From assembly GCA_029959085.1 (NCBI GenBank), contig JARWIR010000024.1, positions 13,628,296 to 13,692,295 of the forward strand: a stretch of DNA of 64,000 nt, in the 5' to 3' direction. Position 1 is the first letter of the stretch. Each line of letters starts with the position of its first letter. Source of the DNA: Nemophila menziesii. Its lineage: Eukaryota; Streptophyta; Magnoliopsida; Boraginales; Hydrophyllaceae. Under the pieces are notes generated by a model. That model did not search any database. It was given only the letters and a program-made list of their open reading frames with translations, and was not told the DNA's origin. Below, piece by piece: positions 1-11,529 of the stretch. Position numbers and translations under genes: made by a program.

Positions 1-1161
1 TGTAGTAGCTTCTGATAGTCACAATATTATACATTTGAGTAAAAACCTTGTATATCATGAGATAACTAAACACATTGATGTCAAGTACCATTTCATAAGA
101 AATGTATTAGCTAATAATGAAGTTAGGTTAAATAAAATTTCTTATAAACTGAATCTTGGCTATATGGGTATTAAGCTTCTTTCAAACACTAAGTTCAAAC
201 TCTATTTAGATTTTTTGTTTGTGGGTTGAGTGGTTTTTGCTGGTATATTTGGGAAATGATGGTGATGGATATGGTGCTACCATGATAATGTTTTAAGGAT
301 CTAATGACTTGAGCTAATCCTGGGACTATAAACTTAGATTTGGGATGGTATATTTGTGAAGTGTGTTTGGTCTTTTGGTTGGGCCAGTCCAAGTCACCAT
401 TTTATTATAAGTCAGTTTTGGTCTTATTATTTGGGCTGAACTTTTGTATGTGCTATTAGACTTGAGTCCAATACAGTTGTGTTTTATTAAGTAAACACGA
501 CACGAGATGGATTAACACCATTGATCTTGATCACTTTTGACGGCTTAGATTAAAACCCTACCACCCCATATATATAAGGCACTCTTCTTCAGACTTCAGC
601 TCATTCTCTTTTCTCGAGTTTTTCAGTCTTCTCTCTTGTCTCATAGAAATAAACTTATGGTTTATCTTCTAGATCGATTAGGGTGTTGAAATCTTCTATG
701 GTAGCTTGTATAATCTAAAGATAACAAGAACCATCTTGATTCTTGTTTAGTTAGCCAGTATAGTTGGTTTTAGTAGTTTAGATTAGCTGATAGCTTGAGG
801 ATTTTGGTTTGACTCTCTAATATTGATGTGAAACAAGTGTAATATGTACTCGATGTTATTATAGTGGAGGACGCTTCTCTCTGCAGAGCCCATCTTTCTA
901 AAGCAAGAAGGGAGAAAGTTGACTTTGAGAAAGAAGGGCCAACTATTTAGATTAGAATCTTTGTAAAGGCAGCAAGGACTTGAGCTGCGCGAAAGCCGTT
1001 GCGCTAACGCGCATCCGTTTTCTTGCTCCTTAGCGCTTGAGTTTTCAATAAGGACGTTTAGGCTTTACTAATAAGATAGAATAGAAAGGGCTTTTTCATC
1101 AGGGTGGGCAGGTTTGGAACCCTATACAAAGCGCCTCTCCTTTCAAATGACAACTGCCTCT
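1..1161. repeat. Left copy of a ~1.16-kb direct repeat
   Basis: Bases 1-1161 match 8046-9206 at a constant offset of 8045, and I found no difference by eye. The copy holds the end of a Copia RNase H domain, the LTR beginning near 338, and the first ~270 bases of a GC-richer insert in that LTR. Identity stops abruptly at 1161, inside the insert. The repeat continues off the left edge, so its true length is unknown. A tandem duplication of an ~8045-bp unit would place the copy junction at 1161; a duplicated contig end is the alternative. Confidence 0.93.
35..229 (+). pseudogene. Copia RNase H C-terminal fragment (left copy)
   Basis: The 64 codons read like the C-terminus of a plant Copia RNase H domain: the HEITKHIDVKYHFIR stretch corresponds to the conserved H-TKHI-v-yHFIR block that closes Copia polyproteins. 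They are identical to the end of the fragment at 8029-8274. The upstream part of the gene lies outside the window. The stop is followed by about 110 bases of spacer and then the LTR. This is a truncated relic and not a gene with a host function. Confidence 0.8.
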
Positions 1162-2944
1162 GCTGCTAGAAAAAAAGGACACTGGGTCAGTCTTTTTACG
1201 AACAAACCAATTATTTGGGCGACATTCGAAGAGCAAAGACACTTGCTTGGTTGGTCTCGTATAATTGGTCTGTGTCGAGGCAGCTATAGACGATCACGAA
1301 CAACTTATCATCTCCTTGTGTGAACAAAATGCCGACATTTACAAGGCTTCCAAACCTCGTATTCACGATGTACACTCGTGGCGGCTGTGCTAGTGGCCGC
1401 AACCCCTCCATTTTAAAATTTATCTAATTTTATAAACAAAAACTATGTATAAATGGGCTTAAACACCCTCTCACAACCAAAATTTTAGCCCTATTTCTAT
1501 TAGCATAAATATTCGATTTTCACTCCTCCCAAACCTCGCTAATTGTATACGTTTAACCCGGGAAAAATCTTGGATCAACCCCATCTGTTAGATCATGTAT
1601 ATGTTTTAAAGGTAATTGGCAAGGAGCCCTCCTTTGTTTCTCCTTACAAGCCGAATATGAAAGAGACGAAGAAGTCGGAACAAGAAAACTCGGATTATTA
1701 AAGAAATTCATAAGATCGAGTAATGTGTTTGCCCAATAACCTATCTAGTTGATCCCACTCATTTCCCATTGAGCGGATTGTAGAAGAAATGAATTACACA
1801 ATACTACACCTTGGATCAATTTTCCTAGCTTCACTTAATTTGATATACGAGGAAACTGGAGAATAAGTGATATGTGTAAGGTGCAGGTATTATAACGACT
1901 TAAATGCTCAAAAACCTCAAGAGAAGTTGCATGGATGTTTTGGGTCTAAATTATATACACAACAAGTGTGAACCATGAAATGAAATGAAAAAAAAATGCA
2001 TAAAAACCTCTTGCAATTCAGCTCAGTTGTTAAGATAATGGCAAGAATAATTAATCATAAACCCCAAACCTTGACCCACCACAATAAAAATAGAAAGAAG
2101 GAAAATGTATCTTACTTATTATCTACACAAAAAATTATTATAGTAAACATAGTTATATAAAATGGTCCGTTTTTATAGATTAGAAAAGACAATATCAATT
2201 ATTGCAATCAAAATTAATTTGTGATAGTATTATAGATTTATGATATAATTAGTAACACCTCCAATTCACAAAAACCATATGATTACTCAAGTAATGTGTT
2301 ATTAAACTAGAATTTATCATCGATTCAAAATCTAACACATACCATCTGTTTTAGGGGTTTAGGATAGACAAGACTTACCTAAAATAACTTTAGGTATTTT
2401 AATACTGAAATGTCATGATCAACGATCTTCCTGTAAATAAAATTAAAAAAATATACTTTAATAAGCGTTAATAGAACACATAATTCAACAACAAATTTAA
2501 ATAAGTATTTTTAAATTCGCAAAATATAAACAAATAATTTATAAATAATAATGGTTTTTGAATTTTTCAACCGTAATTGTCTATATATCTTTCTCCTGGT
2601 CACACATTACACATCAAAATCACAGTTTTTCTTATAAAAAAATAAATTAAATTATATATAAATACAAAAAAAACAAAACAGTTTACCATTTGATTGATTT
2701 TCTTGAATTTCTTCTCTTTTTTTCTCTTTTTTTCTCTTTTTTTCTGTTTATTTGATTGATTTTCTTGAATTTCTTCTCTACTTTATTCATGAAGAAGAAG
2801 ACGGCAAAGTTTCAAGAATGTGGAGGTTTAGAAATCGATACATCATTTAACTTAAGGTCAAAAGCTTTATAAAGGCTAAAACGGAGAGGCCCAAGTAAAA
2901 TTTTCTACTAAAAATAAATCGAATAAAAAGAACTAACTAAATTG
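1162..2944. other. Stretch without a recognisable gene
   Basis: AT-rich DNA between the left repeat and the Copia element. Two short overlapping ORFs at 1114-1323 (+) and 1211-1411 (-) match nothing I know. Bases 2689-2780 hold a direct repeat of a ~30-bp block (TTTGATTGATTTTCTTGAAT and following) around a (TTTTTTTCTC)n tract. No other structure was found. Confidence 0.6.
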
Positions 2945-3517
2945 TGTTGGATTTGGCCGGATATATTTATGAATTGTATTTTGATTTTTGGTTGGGCTTA
3001 GTACGCTTAGTACAACTCACGGTTTTACTATAAGTCTGTTTTGAGCTTATTATTTGGGAAGAATTTGTTTATGGTCTATTGGACTTGAGTCCAATATGAC
3101 CGCATTTTATTAAGTATATACAGAATGAATTAAAGTCATTGATATTGATCATATTGACACACCTATGTACATTCTCTTGTTCTCAAGTTTTTCCATCTTC
3201 TATAATAGCTTGTATAATCTAAAGATAATAAGATTTATCATGATTCTTACTTAGTTAGCCAGCGTAGTTGGTTTGGATTGTTTAGATTAGATTATAGCTT
3301 GAGGTTTTCAGTTTGATTATATGAATGTTGTTGAGTAACCAGTGTAATCTATAACAGTGGTTATTATAGTGGACGACGCTTTTATTACTAGAGTCCAACG
3401 TGGACATAGACATTTTGTCAAACCACGATAAAAAAAATTTATGTTCTTTATTGTCAGTCTAAAACTCTTTTGTGAAAAATATTCAAATCTCAATCTTTAT
3501 CTCTAAACGTTTTTACA
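2945..3517 (+). repeat. Copia 5' LTR
   Basis: Starts with TGTTGG and ends with ACA, just before a TGGTATC primer binding site. It aligns with 338-930 and 8383-8932 through blocks such as TTGGACTTGAGTCCAATA, TAGCTTGTATAATCTAAAGA and TTAGTTAGCCAG. Its tail (GTGGACATAGACATTTTGTC, 3402 onward) aligns with 9452 onward in the 3' LTR. Confidence 0.8.
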
Positions 3518-3521
3518 ATAG

Positions 3522-3535
3522 TGGTATCCAAACTT
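3522..3535 (+). other. Primer binding site (tRNA-iMet type)
   Basis: TGGTATCCAAACTT lies four bases after the 5' LTR. Plant Copia elements use TGGTATCAGAGC, complementary to the initiator tRNA-Met 3' end; the first seven bases are kept and the rest has mutated. Confidence 0.65.
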
Positions 3536-3832
3536 ATGTAAATCTCCTACATATATCTGATATTTTTTATTCTTCTAGGGTTTGATGACCTAGATCTAAA
3601 AGCGGATTCAACTTCTATTAATATTTTGGGTTTTCAGATTTGGTGTTTCTGTGTTCTTGAAAATCTTTAATGGTTTTTAAAAGGTTTTCTTATATTCAGA
3701 TCTCCTTGAGGACTTTTCAATTTCTGAGATCTTGAGATCTGGTGGATTTATAAACTCGTGATTTAAAAAGTATTTTCATACTTTCAAGATTATGTTAACA
3801 GTTTGTACAAATCTATATTTATTGTGTACTAA

Positions 3833-4780
3833 CATGGTGGTTACAACTTGTATCGAGATGCCAGTCTCTGATGGAAAATTTTACTTTGGTGTACGGTAGA
3901 AAAAGATAAAGGCACTACAGACTCGTCGTACAGTTGGACATGCATTGATTGAAGAATATAAAACTATGGCGTAAATCTCATGTACAAAGCCGGAGAAATA
4001 AATGAAGAAGCATTAAATTTATTGCTCCTTAACCTTCCTGATTCAGTCATTCAAAAGGTAGAAGCATGTGATACTGCACTTGAACTCTGGGGTAAGCTAG
4101 ACTCTCTCTATTTTACTAAGTCTTTATCCAACTTGGCTTTCTTGAAAATATTTTTGTTTAGCTATAAAATGGATGCGAGTAAATCTTGGATGATAACATT
4201 GATGAATTTTTTAAAATGACTTGGATGTTAAATGGTACCGCTCAGGCCTTAGATGATACTAGTAAATACATGATTATTTAAAACTCTATTTCCAACTCTT
4301 ATTAAGTTGTTAAAGTTCTGCTTCAATTTGTGAGTATTGTCCCTACTTTTGATCAAGTGATTGCTTCATTGAAAACCATAGAAAATAATATTAAACTAAG
4401 TAGAAAACGGGCTCATAGTTGTTTATTAAACCGAGAACAGATATTATACATGTCCTGGATACGAATAAAAACAAGAAAACTTTTCATAACAATAAGACTA
4501 AGTCTAAAGAAACTCAAAAATGGTTTCATTGTGGTAAAGTTGGACATTTAAAGAAAAATTGTTTTAAAATAAAGAACAAAATGACTGCTGGTAATAATGA
4601 ATCCAATGTAGCCTACATGCCTAAGATAGATGATGATGTATGTGAAGTATTGAATATCACAAATAAGTCTAGTCATGTAAATTGGATACCTTATTCTAGT
4701 TGTACTTTCATATGTGTCCCTTACTTCAATTATTTCATGATCTTGTTGAAACTAGTAATGAAATTGTCAATATGAGAAAT
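3833..4780 (+). pseudogene. Copia gag remnant with CCHC zinc knuckle
   Basis: The region encodes the N-terminal part of a Copia polyprotein. Codons at 3980-4219 resemble the UBN2/retrotran_gag domain (LLLNLPDSVIQKVEACDTA, then a W-x-x-L-x-x-L-Y motif). A retroviral zinc knuckle, W-F-H-C-G-K-V-G-H-L-K-K-N-C (C-x2-C-x4-H-x4-C), lies at 4524-4565 in another frame. A start near 3833 (ATGGTGGTTACAAC) fits the usual distance from the PBS. Several stops and shifts separate the pieces, so no intact Gag can be made. Confidence 0.75.
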
Positions 4781-6400
4781 GATCAAATATGTCATGTTCA
4801 GGGTGTTGGTAAGGTAAAACTAAAAATGTATAATGAAAAATTGATTACTTTGAAAAATGTTAGATATATATCTACATTAAAAAGGATTTTATTTCTTTGG
4901 GTGTTCTTGATGATCTTGGATGTGTGTATGAAGTGTCTCAGGTTAACATTCATGTATATAGGAATTCTAAGATTTTGTTTACTGGTACTAAGTTATCTCG
5001 ATTGTATGTTATCAATGGAAATCATATTTGATGTTTATCTAATATTGTTTTAGAGTCTAAGAATATAGCTACTCTGAAATGGAACCTAAGGCTTCGGCAT
5101 ATGAGCCAGTTGTGGCTCACTTTGCTAAGCAATCAGGGATGTTGTTGCAAGTATTTGATTTGTGATTTATCTTTCTATGAAAATTTTGTTTTAGCAAAGT
5201 AACACATGCTTAAGTTTAAGTTTATGGTGTACCTAGCCTTAAACTGCATAGAGTATGTTCATGTTGACTTATGGGGCCCCGAAAGGTATGATTTACTTGG
5301 TAAGTTTAAATATATTTATCTATTATGGATGAATTTGGTAGAAGGATGCAGACTGTTTTATTGAAAACAAAAAATGAAACTTTTGTAAAAATCGAAAAGT
5401 GGAAAATTTTAGAGGAAAAACAATATGGTAAAGTTGTTAAAGTTTTTAGAACTAATAATAGGCTTGAGTTTTGTAATGAACAGTTTAATCTTTTTTGTAA
5501 AGATAATGGGATTTTGAGACATAGAATTGTTAGAAAAAAAACCCCATCAAAATGGGGCTGCTGAGAGAACGAACATATCTCTTTTAGAAAAAGTTTGAAG
5601 TCTTTCATTCACTTCTCGTTTACCAAAAAACATTTGGGGAATCTATGTACATCCTATGTTATAGATCTCGGTTTTGCGGTCTAGGCGGTTGACTGGGGAC
5701 TAGCGCCTAGGCGGGATTACACGGGGCGTAGGCGGAATTATACAGTTTTGAATCCCGCTGTGTAACTTTGTATATTTAGTAATATATTTGTAGTAATTAT
5801 AGCAATATTTACTATTTAAGTCATAAAATTCATTTAACAACATTGTTGTAAATATAAAAATACTAAAAATTGAGTTATAATATCAATTAAAGAATTCTCA
5901 TGAATAAGAAAAATAACAAGAAGGCCTCTGTGGGCATGTTTTGCCATTAATCGGCACCTAGGTGACCATTTTGTTCCCATTAATTGGCGCCTAGATGGGC
6001 TAGGCGCCTATTCCACATCGACTAAGGTGCTAGGCAAAAACGCCTAGAATTTTAACTAGGCGTAAGCGGGTGAAGGGGGAGTGACGCCTAAGCGGGGAGA
6101 TCTACAGCATAGTGTATAGCGAAACTTATTTGATAAACAGGAGGCCCAACTGGTCCTTTGACTTCAAATCCCTTTTGGAACTCTAGACTAGCAAGAAGCC
6201 TGGCTTGTCTCACTTAATAATTTTTGGGTGTGCTGCTTATGCTCATACAAAGGATGGTAAACTTCACCCAAGGTACATTATATGTATTATGTTGGTATAT
6301 CAACAATAGAATGGGATGAAAGGTTATAGGTTGTGGGATAAAAATGCTAGTGGGTTCAAAATAATTTAAGTACAGATGTTTTATTTAATTAGTTAACATT
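4690..6400 (+). pseudogene. Copia protease/integrase remnant, split by a MITE
   Basis: After the zinc knuckle come degraded protease-like and pre-integrase sequence and then the integrase core. The E-Y-V-H-V-D-L-W-G-P motif (5250-5279) is the standard start of the Copia integrase core. Further core sequence at 5325-5564 is partly open but out of frame with its neighbours. A hAT-type MITE interrupts the domain at 5654-6112. Beyond it, near 6215-6340, come words such as F-L-G-V and K-V-I-G-C-G that resemble the FGC-AY...KGYRLW block after the core. It is non-functional. Confidence 0.7.
5654..6112 (+). mobile_element. hAT-type MITE, copy A (459 bp)
   Basis: The ends read CTATGTTATAGATCTC and GAGATCTACAGCATAG, matching the inverted termini of copies B (35200-35670) and C (56708-57156). 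Both ends are rich in GCCTAGGCG-like palindromes and the centre is AT-rich. The flanks TGTACATC and TGTATAGC agree at six of eight positions, fitting an old 8-bp target-site duplication. No ORF of its own was found. It sits in the decayed Copia integrase region. Confidence 0.9.
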
Positions 6401-6699
6401 TCCTTGCAAGAATCTTACAGAAACAGGTAATGATGTTTTGTCTAAACCAAGTGTTTATACTGTGGAGTATGAGTTTGAGGTGTAGCACCTTAACCCTGGA
6501 CATTTATTTTATTCTTCCGCTAAAGGCCATCAAGTTGATCAACCCCTAAGACCGGGTAAATGATGAAGGTGTTGAGCAACCTAATGGACCTGAAGATGCG
6601 GAGTCTGAACACTTGGATGAGTCAACAGTACAAGGACTTCAAGACTACCAGTTGGCTAGATATAGGCAATTAATAGTGTGTAAGTCTCCTAGTAGGTAT

Positions 6700-8274
6700 T
6701 CCTATGCTAACTTAGTTTATACTGCCTAAACTGCTACAGTTGAGGTTTGGAATTCTAAGCCTTACTCTTATTTTGATGCTATAAGTTCTAATGATAAGAA
6801 ACTTTGGGTAAATGGTATGAATGAATAATTTAATTCCCTTTTACTTAGTACTACTTGTACTTTAACTATTAAACCTAAAGATGTTAAATTAGTTGAATAT
6901 AGATAGCTTTATAAACTAAAAGAAGGTAGCTTAGATTCAGACCCGCCTAGATATAAATCTATACTCGAAGGAAAGATATGACTTTACTGGAATTTCCTCT
7001 TGTGTGATTAATATCAAAATTATTAGAATTGTGTTAGCATATGCATCATGTTTTAATCTTGAAACTGAGCGGTTGGATGTTAAGACAACTTTCTTGCTTG
7101 GTGATCACATGAGGCGGCCTAAAAGATACCATGATTCCATGTTGCCTGATCATGTATGTCTCTTAAAAAATCCTTACGGGGATTGAAACAGTCCTCAAGG
7201 CATTGGTATAAGAGGTTTGATTCTTTTGTTTGTCCCTTATGTCCAATAGATCACAAATATGATGCTTTTTTACTTTATTGGAAAAATAACTATGAGATTT
7301 ACATTCTTTTATATGTTGATGATATGTTGATTATATGCAATTCTCTATCTCTTATAAATAAATTGATAGATGCCTTGAAATATGAGTTTGATATGAAGGA
7401 TTTAGAAATATTAGAAAAATACTTGCCATGATTATTAATAGGGATAGATCAAATTGAATATTAAAATTGGATTAAGGACTGTACTTGAAAATATTATTTC
7501 TAAGTTTGGTAATTTGAATTGCAAAAATGTACAGATTCCTTTGGATGGTCATTTTGTTTTGTCTAAACAGATGTAGCCCAAAACATAATATGATATTTTA
7601 AAAATGTAAAATGTTCCTTCCTTTAATGTGATTGGATCTCTTATGTATGCCATGATTAGAACTAGACTTGATTTGTCTTACTTTGTATCTCTACTTATTA
7701 GATGCATGTCTAATCTTGGCTATGATCATTGGCTAGCACTTAAGCATGTTTTAACTTATGTAAGTTCTACTTTAAATGTGGGTTTGATATATGGTAATCA
7801 TAATCTTCCTTTAAAGCTTGTAGGCAATCTAGACTAAGATTTTGATGGAGATAGGGACTCTATAAAGTCCACCACTGCCAACTGTTTCACCTTGAGGCAT
7901 AATTTCATATCTTGGAATTTTAGTTATAGCCATTGGTTGCTCTTTCAACTACATAGTCAGAATATGTTTCCATTACTGATTGCTTGAAAGAGGCTATATG
8001 ACTTCAAAATTTTCTCAAAGAGGATAGGTTGGTTAAGGGTATTTTTGTAGTAGCTTCTGATAGTCACAATATTATACATTTGAGTAAAAACCTTGTATAT
8101 CATGAGATAACTAAACACATTGATGTCAAGTACCATTTCATAAGAAATGTATTAGCTAATAATGAAGTTAGGTTAAATAAAATTTCTTATAAACTGAATC
8201 TTGGCTATATGGGTATTAAGCTTCTTTCAAACACTAAGTTCAAACTCTATTTAGATTTTTTGTTTGTGGGTTGA
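6700..8274 (+). pseudogene. Copia reverse transcriptase and RNase H remnant
   Basis: RT blocks include a K-x-A-rich entry region near 6780, R-L-D-V-K-T-T-F-L (7069-7095; the usual motif is l-D-V-k-t-A-F-L-h-G), S-L-R-G-L-K-Q-S-S-R-H-W-Y (7168-7206; usual SLYGLKQSPR-W) and the active-site Y-V-D-D at 7312-7323. The RNase H/connection part appears at 7628-7837 (G-S-L-M-Y-A-M-I-R-T-R-L-D-L, usual GsLmYa...TRPDi) and ends at 8029-8274 with HEITKHIDVKYHFIR. Frames change repeatedly and stops interrupt every block. It is a relic, although the YVDD residues survive. Confidence 0.88.
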
Positions 8275-9206
8275 GTGGTTTTTGCTGGTATATTTGGGAA
8301 ATGATGGTGATGGATATGGTGCTACCATGATAATGTTTTAAGGATCTAATGACTTGAGCTAATCCTGGGACTATAAACTTAGATTTGGGATGGTATATTT
8401 GTGAAGTGTGTTTGGTCTTTTGGTTGGGCCAGTCCAAGTCACCATTTTATTATAAGTCAGTTTTGGTCTTATTATTTGGGCTGAACTTTTGTATGTGCTA
8501 TTAGACTTGAGTCCAATACAGTTGTGTTTTATTAAGTAAACACGACACGAGATGGATTAACACCATTGATCTTGATCACTTTTGACGGCTTAGATTAAAA
8601 CCCTACCACCCCATATATATAAGGCACTCTTCTTCAGACTTCAGCTCATTCTCTTTTCTCGAGTTTTTCAGTCTTCTCTCTTGTCTCATAGAAATAAACT
8701 TATGGTTTATCTTCTAGATCGATTAGGGTGTTGAAATCTTCTATGGTAGCTTGTATAATCTAAAGATAACAAGAACCATCTTGATTCTTGTTTAGTTAGC
8801 CAGTATAGTTGGTTTTAGTAGTTTAGATTAGCTGATAGCTTGAGGATTTTGGTTTGACTCTCTAATATTGATGTGAAACAAGTGTAATATGTACTCGATG
8901 TTATTATAGTGGAGGACGCTTCTCTCTGCAGAGCCCATCTTTCTAAAGCAAGAAGGGAGAAAGTTGACTTTGAGAAAGAAGGGCCAACTATTTAGATTAG
9001 AATCTTTGTAAAGGCAGCAAGGACTTGAGCTGCGCGAAAGCCGTTGCGCTAACGCGCATCCGTTTTCTTGCTCCTTAGCGCTTGAGTTTTCAATAAGGAC
9101 GTTTAGGCTTTACTAATAAGATAGAATAGAAAGGGCTTTTTCATCAGGGTGGGCAGGTTTGGAACCCTATACAAAGCGCCTCTCCTTTCAAATGACAACT
9201 GCCTCT
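8046..9206. repeat. Right copy of the ~1.16-kb direct repeat
   Basis: Matches 1-1161 at an offset of 8045. It covers the end of the Copia RNase H, spacer, most of the 3' LTR and the start of the organelle-like insert. Here the insert continues naturally past 9206 and the LTR resumes at about 9447, so this is the arrangement expected before duplication. Confidence 0.93.
8614..8622 (+). promoter_or_regulatory. TATA box in the Copia LTR
   Basis: TATATATAA followed by GGCAC lies mid-LTR, where the U3 promoter of a Copia LTR is expected. The same site is at 569-577 in the left copy. The 5' LTR has lost it. Confidence 0.45.
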
Positions 9207-9446
9207 TCCTGCTGCGAGGGCCTTGCACGAAACCAAACCACCCCCCGCTCGATCAAGTACCAGTTGCTTCGCTGGTAGCCCACTTAGGTTAGGGGGGCAT
9301 TGTCCCTCAGTTCTTACCAACCTCCGGTGTGTAATCGACATGTTGCTAGCTAGAACTCGGTCGAATAAGAATCATAGATTCCCTCTGCTGTAAATTGATT
9401 ATTCATTCATGGCGCTCGGCCGGTGCTCTTTTCTCATCTCAAACCA
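8933..9446. other. Insert in the Copia LTR, possibly mitochondrial DNA
   Basis: Compared with the 5' LTR, the 3' LTR has about 510 extra bases between a GAGCCC that aligns with GAGTCC (3391-3396) and the ACATGGACATAG tail. The extra DNA is much GC-richer than its surroundings. It contains no transposon-like termini or ORFs that I can name. Composition and words such as AAGCCGTTGCGCTAACGCGC recall plant mitochondrial intergenic DNA. That origin is an inference from memory and composition only. Confidence 0.4.
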
Positions 9447-9565
9447 GAAACATGGACATAGACATTTTGTCAAACCGCGATAAATCTTTTTTTTCTTTAT
9501 TGTCTATTTTAAACTCTTTTCTGAAAACTATTTTGAAACTCAAATCTCTATAAAAAAAAATTCTA

Positions 9566-9922
9566 ATAATAAAAGAAGAAAAGATAATACAAAAACTACA
9601 ACACTTTATATCTAACACATCTATATAAAACATTGTGACTAAAAAACGCTTAAATACCACTTCACTACTAATAGGTTGAGAACTCACTAGAAATTTTAAA
9701 TTCTATCTAATTTGGGGCATATGTTTGATTTTTCTAAATATATTGAAGGATACATATACAATCCAAGATATATCTAGGTTTATTCTCTCTAATAATTTAC
9801 ATCATTCTAGGATCACAATAGTAATACATTACATGTTTGATTGATCAATACCTAGTGGACTTAGTTGTCTGCGTGGTGATATTCCTATAAAGGTTTACAC
9901 CATTAACATCTATACTATAATT
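9566..9922. other. Stretch without a recognisable gene
   Basis: AT-rich sequence after the Copia 3' LTR. No ORF, repeat or motif could be supported. Confidence 0.6.
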
Positions 9923-10140
9923 ATTTCACCTGTATAATTATAATATACGCCAATTCAATGGTAAAAGCATTTTGATCTATATAATAAAACCTTACCCAAA
10001 TAGATAGGTACAGAAGCTAATATATATGTATATATATGGATATTAGCTTCTATACCTATCTATTTGGGTAAGGTTTTATTATATAGATCATAATGCTTTT
10101 ATCCTTAAATTGGCATATATTATAATTATACAGGTGAAAT
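9923..10140. mobile_element. Foldback (hairpin) MITE, 218 bp
   Basis: ATTTCACCTG at 9923-9932 is the exact inverse of CAGGTGAAAT at 10131-10140. The inverted pairing continues inward for about 100 bases per arm, for example CTTACCCAAATAGATAGGTA against TACCTATCTATTTGGGTAAG, leaving a short ATATATGTATATATA loop. Mismatches are few, so a transcript would form a near-perfect long hairpin. The target-site duplication is not clear. A foldback or Stowaway/Tourist-like MITE is likely. Confidence 0.82.
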
Positions 10141-11423
10141 ATATTTTGATGAAACTAATCAAGACAATTAAAATTATCCTAAACCTTTCTAGAGTACTAA
10201 GGGGAAATTATGTAAGTAAGTTTTTTCTCACGAGTAATGCTACAATGTAGTAAACGTGTATAGCTCAAACTTTATATTGACAATGCAAGTTATTATAATC
10301 TCGCAATGATCAACAACTTACATATATATTTATCTAGTTCAATTCATAAACCATCTCTTATGGTAAATGGTTTGAGCAAATTAAAACCGTGTTTCAAGAT
10401 CTTTTGAAAAGGTCATCTCGTCATGGCAAGAGTAAGCAAGCTTTGATTTCCTTTCCTCATCAAGCCTAGTACTTGCTTCGATAATACCTTCTTGCAATAA
10501 GGTTGCACGCTTGTTACAACAAGCCCTCTATTACAACTCTCACATGTTTACACGTTTTATACCATGCATTGAATTTGATTTCTAGAAGTATCTTCAGTTG
10601 TTCTTCACATCATACTGACATCTCATCCTCTCATCTCGGTAACATATAACACATCATCTAAATCTATACAAAGCACGTCTCAAATAGCCCAAAAATATTA
10701 TCAATAGAATTATATTGTTGTGGAAGTATAAAGATTTAAAATAACACACTAAAATATTTTCCTGACCCCTAAACAAACAAAAATATGTCTCACATATACT
10801 AGATATCATAACTAATCGTGAGACATCACAACATCAAACTCTATCTTGTGGCATCCCTAAAACAAAACATTAGCACAAGCATAAGCATAAGTCATAGACA
10901 ATCTCAACAAAGTCAATCACATAATCAATGTAATAATAAACTCTCAACAAATTATGCTTTTTAAATAGCCTATAATAATTATAATAATGCCCACATTCTA
11001 TGATATAAAGACAATGAGATTGTTAGCTTTGCAATGCACTAGGGTATCTCTCATTTAACTCTAAATATTTGGTAATAGTTTGATCGTAGATCTTGACATA
11101 TTGCATCAAATTCCGACTCATCTCGTACCTACATTAATGTAACTAAATCACATGTTGAAGACTATAAGGACTTTTTAGGACGCAATGTTAGGCTTAAGTT
11201 AGGAAGGGTAATATATTTCTGCAGTGTAAGGTATTTTCCCTCTTCTACCTAACATTATAATTGACTTATTTTGAGATCTAAAATCCCTTCATAATTTATG
11301 TTCATTTAATCCCCAAAGTGTGTAAATTATCACGAATCCAATTGAAAATTATCTCGGGATGCCTCTCTCAAAGATGTTCTCAAATTTCGAATGCCGGGTT
11401 CTTATTTTGCAAGTTGCGAGCAT

Positions 11424-11529
11424 TTCTTTTTTTTCATTTTTTTCATTTTTTTCTTTTTTTCTTTTTTTCCTTCTTTTCTTTCTTTTCTTTCTTTTCTTTC
11501 TTTTCTTTTACTTTCTTTTCTTTTCTTTG
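11424..11529 (+). repeat. Pyrimidine (TTTC)n microsatellite
   Basis: Over 100 bases of almost pure T and C on the + strand, with TTTTTTC units passing into TTTCTTTTC units. The Phe/Leu-rich ORFs read through it are artefacts. Confidence 0.9.

Larger units (their letters stand above)
2945..9565 (+). mobile_element. Decayed Ty1/Copia LTR retrotransposon
   Basis: The element has two related LTRs (2945-3517 and about 8383-9565), a tRNA-Met-type primer binding site after the first, and remains in the order gag, zinc knuckle, protease, integrase, reverse transcriptase, RNase H. That order, with integrase before RT, defines Ty1/Copia. All reading frames are broken many times. The LTRs differ at roughly one base in five by eye, so the insertion is old. 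It carries two later insertions: a hAT-type MITE at 5654-6112 in the integrase region and an organelle-like block at about 8933-9446 in the 3' LTR. The LTR wording (GTGGACATAGACATTTTGTC block) resembles Tork/SIRE-type elements, but lineage is not settled. Confidence 0.88.
8383..9565 (+). repeat. Copia 3' LTR, split by a ~510-bp insert
   Basis: The first part (8383-8932) aligns with 5' LTR 2945-3390. After the insert the LTR resumes at ATGGACATAGACATTTTGTC (9452), aligning with 3402 onward, and runs to about 9565. Both edges are approximate because the two LTRs are strongly diverged. Confidence 0.75.

Noticed and set aside
9144..9341. 65-codon minus ORF in the organelle-like insert
   Set aside because: It crosses the end of the direct repeat and has no recognisable motif; high GC alone keeps it open.
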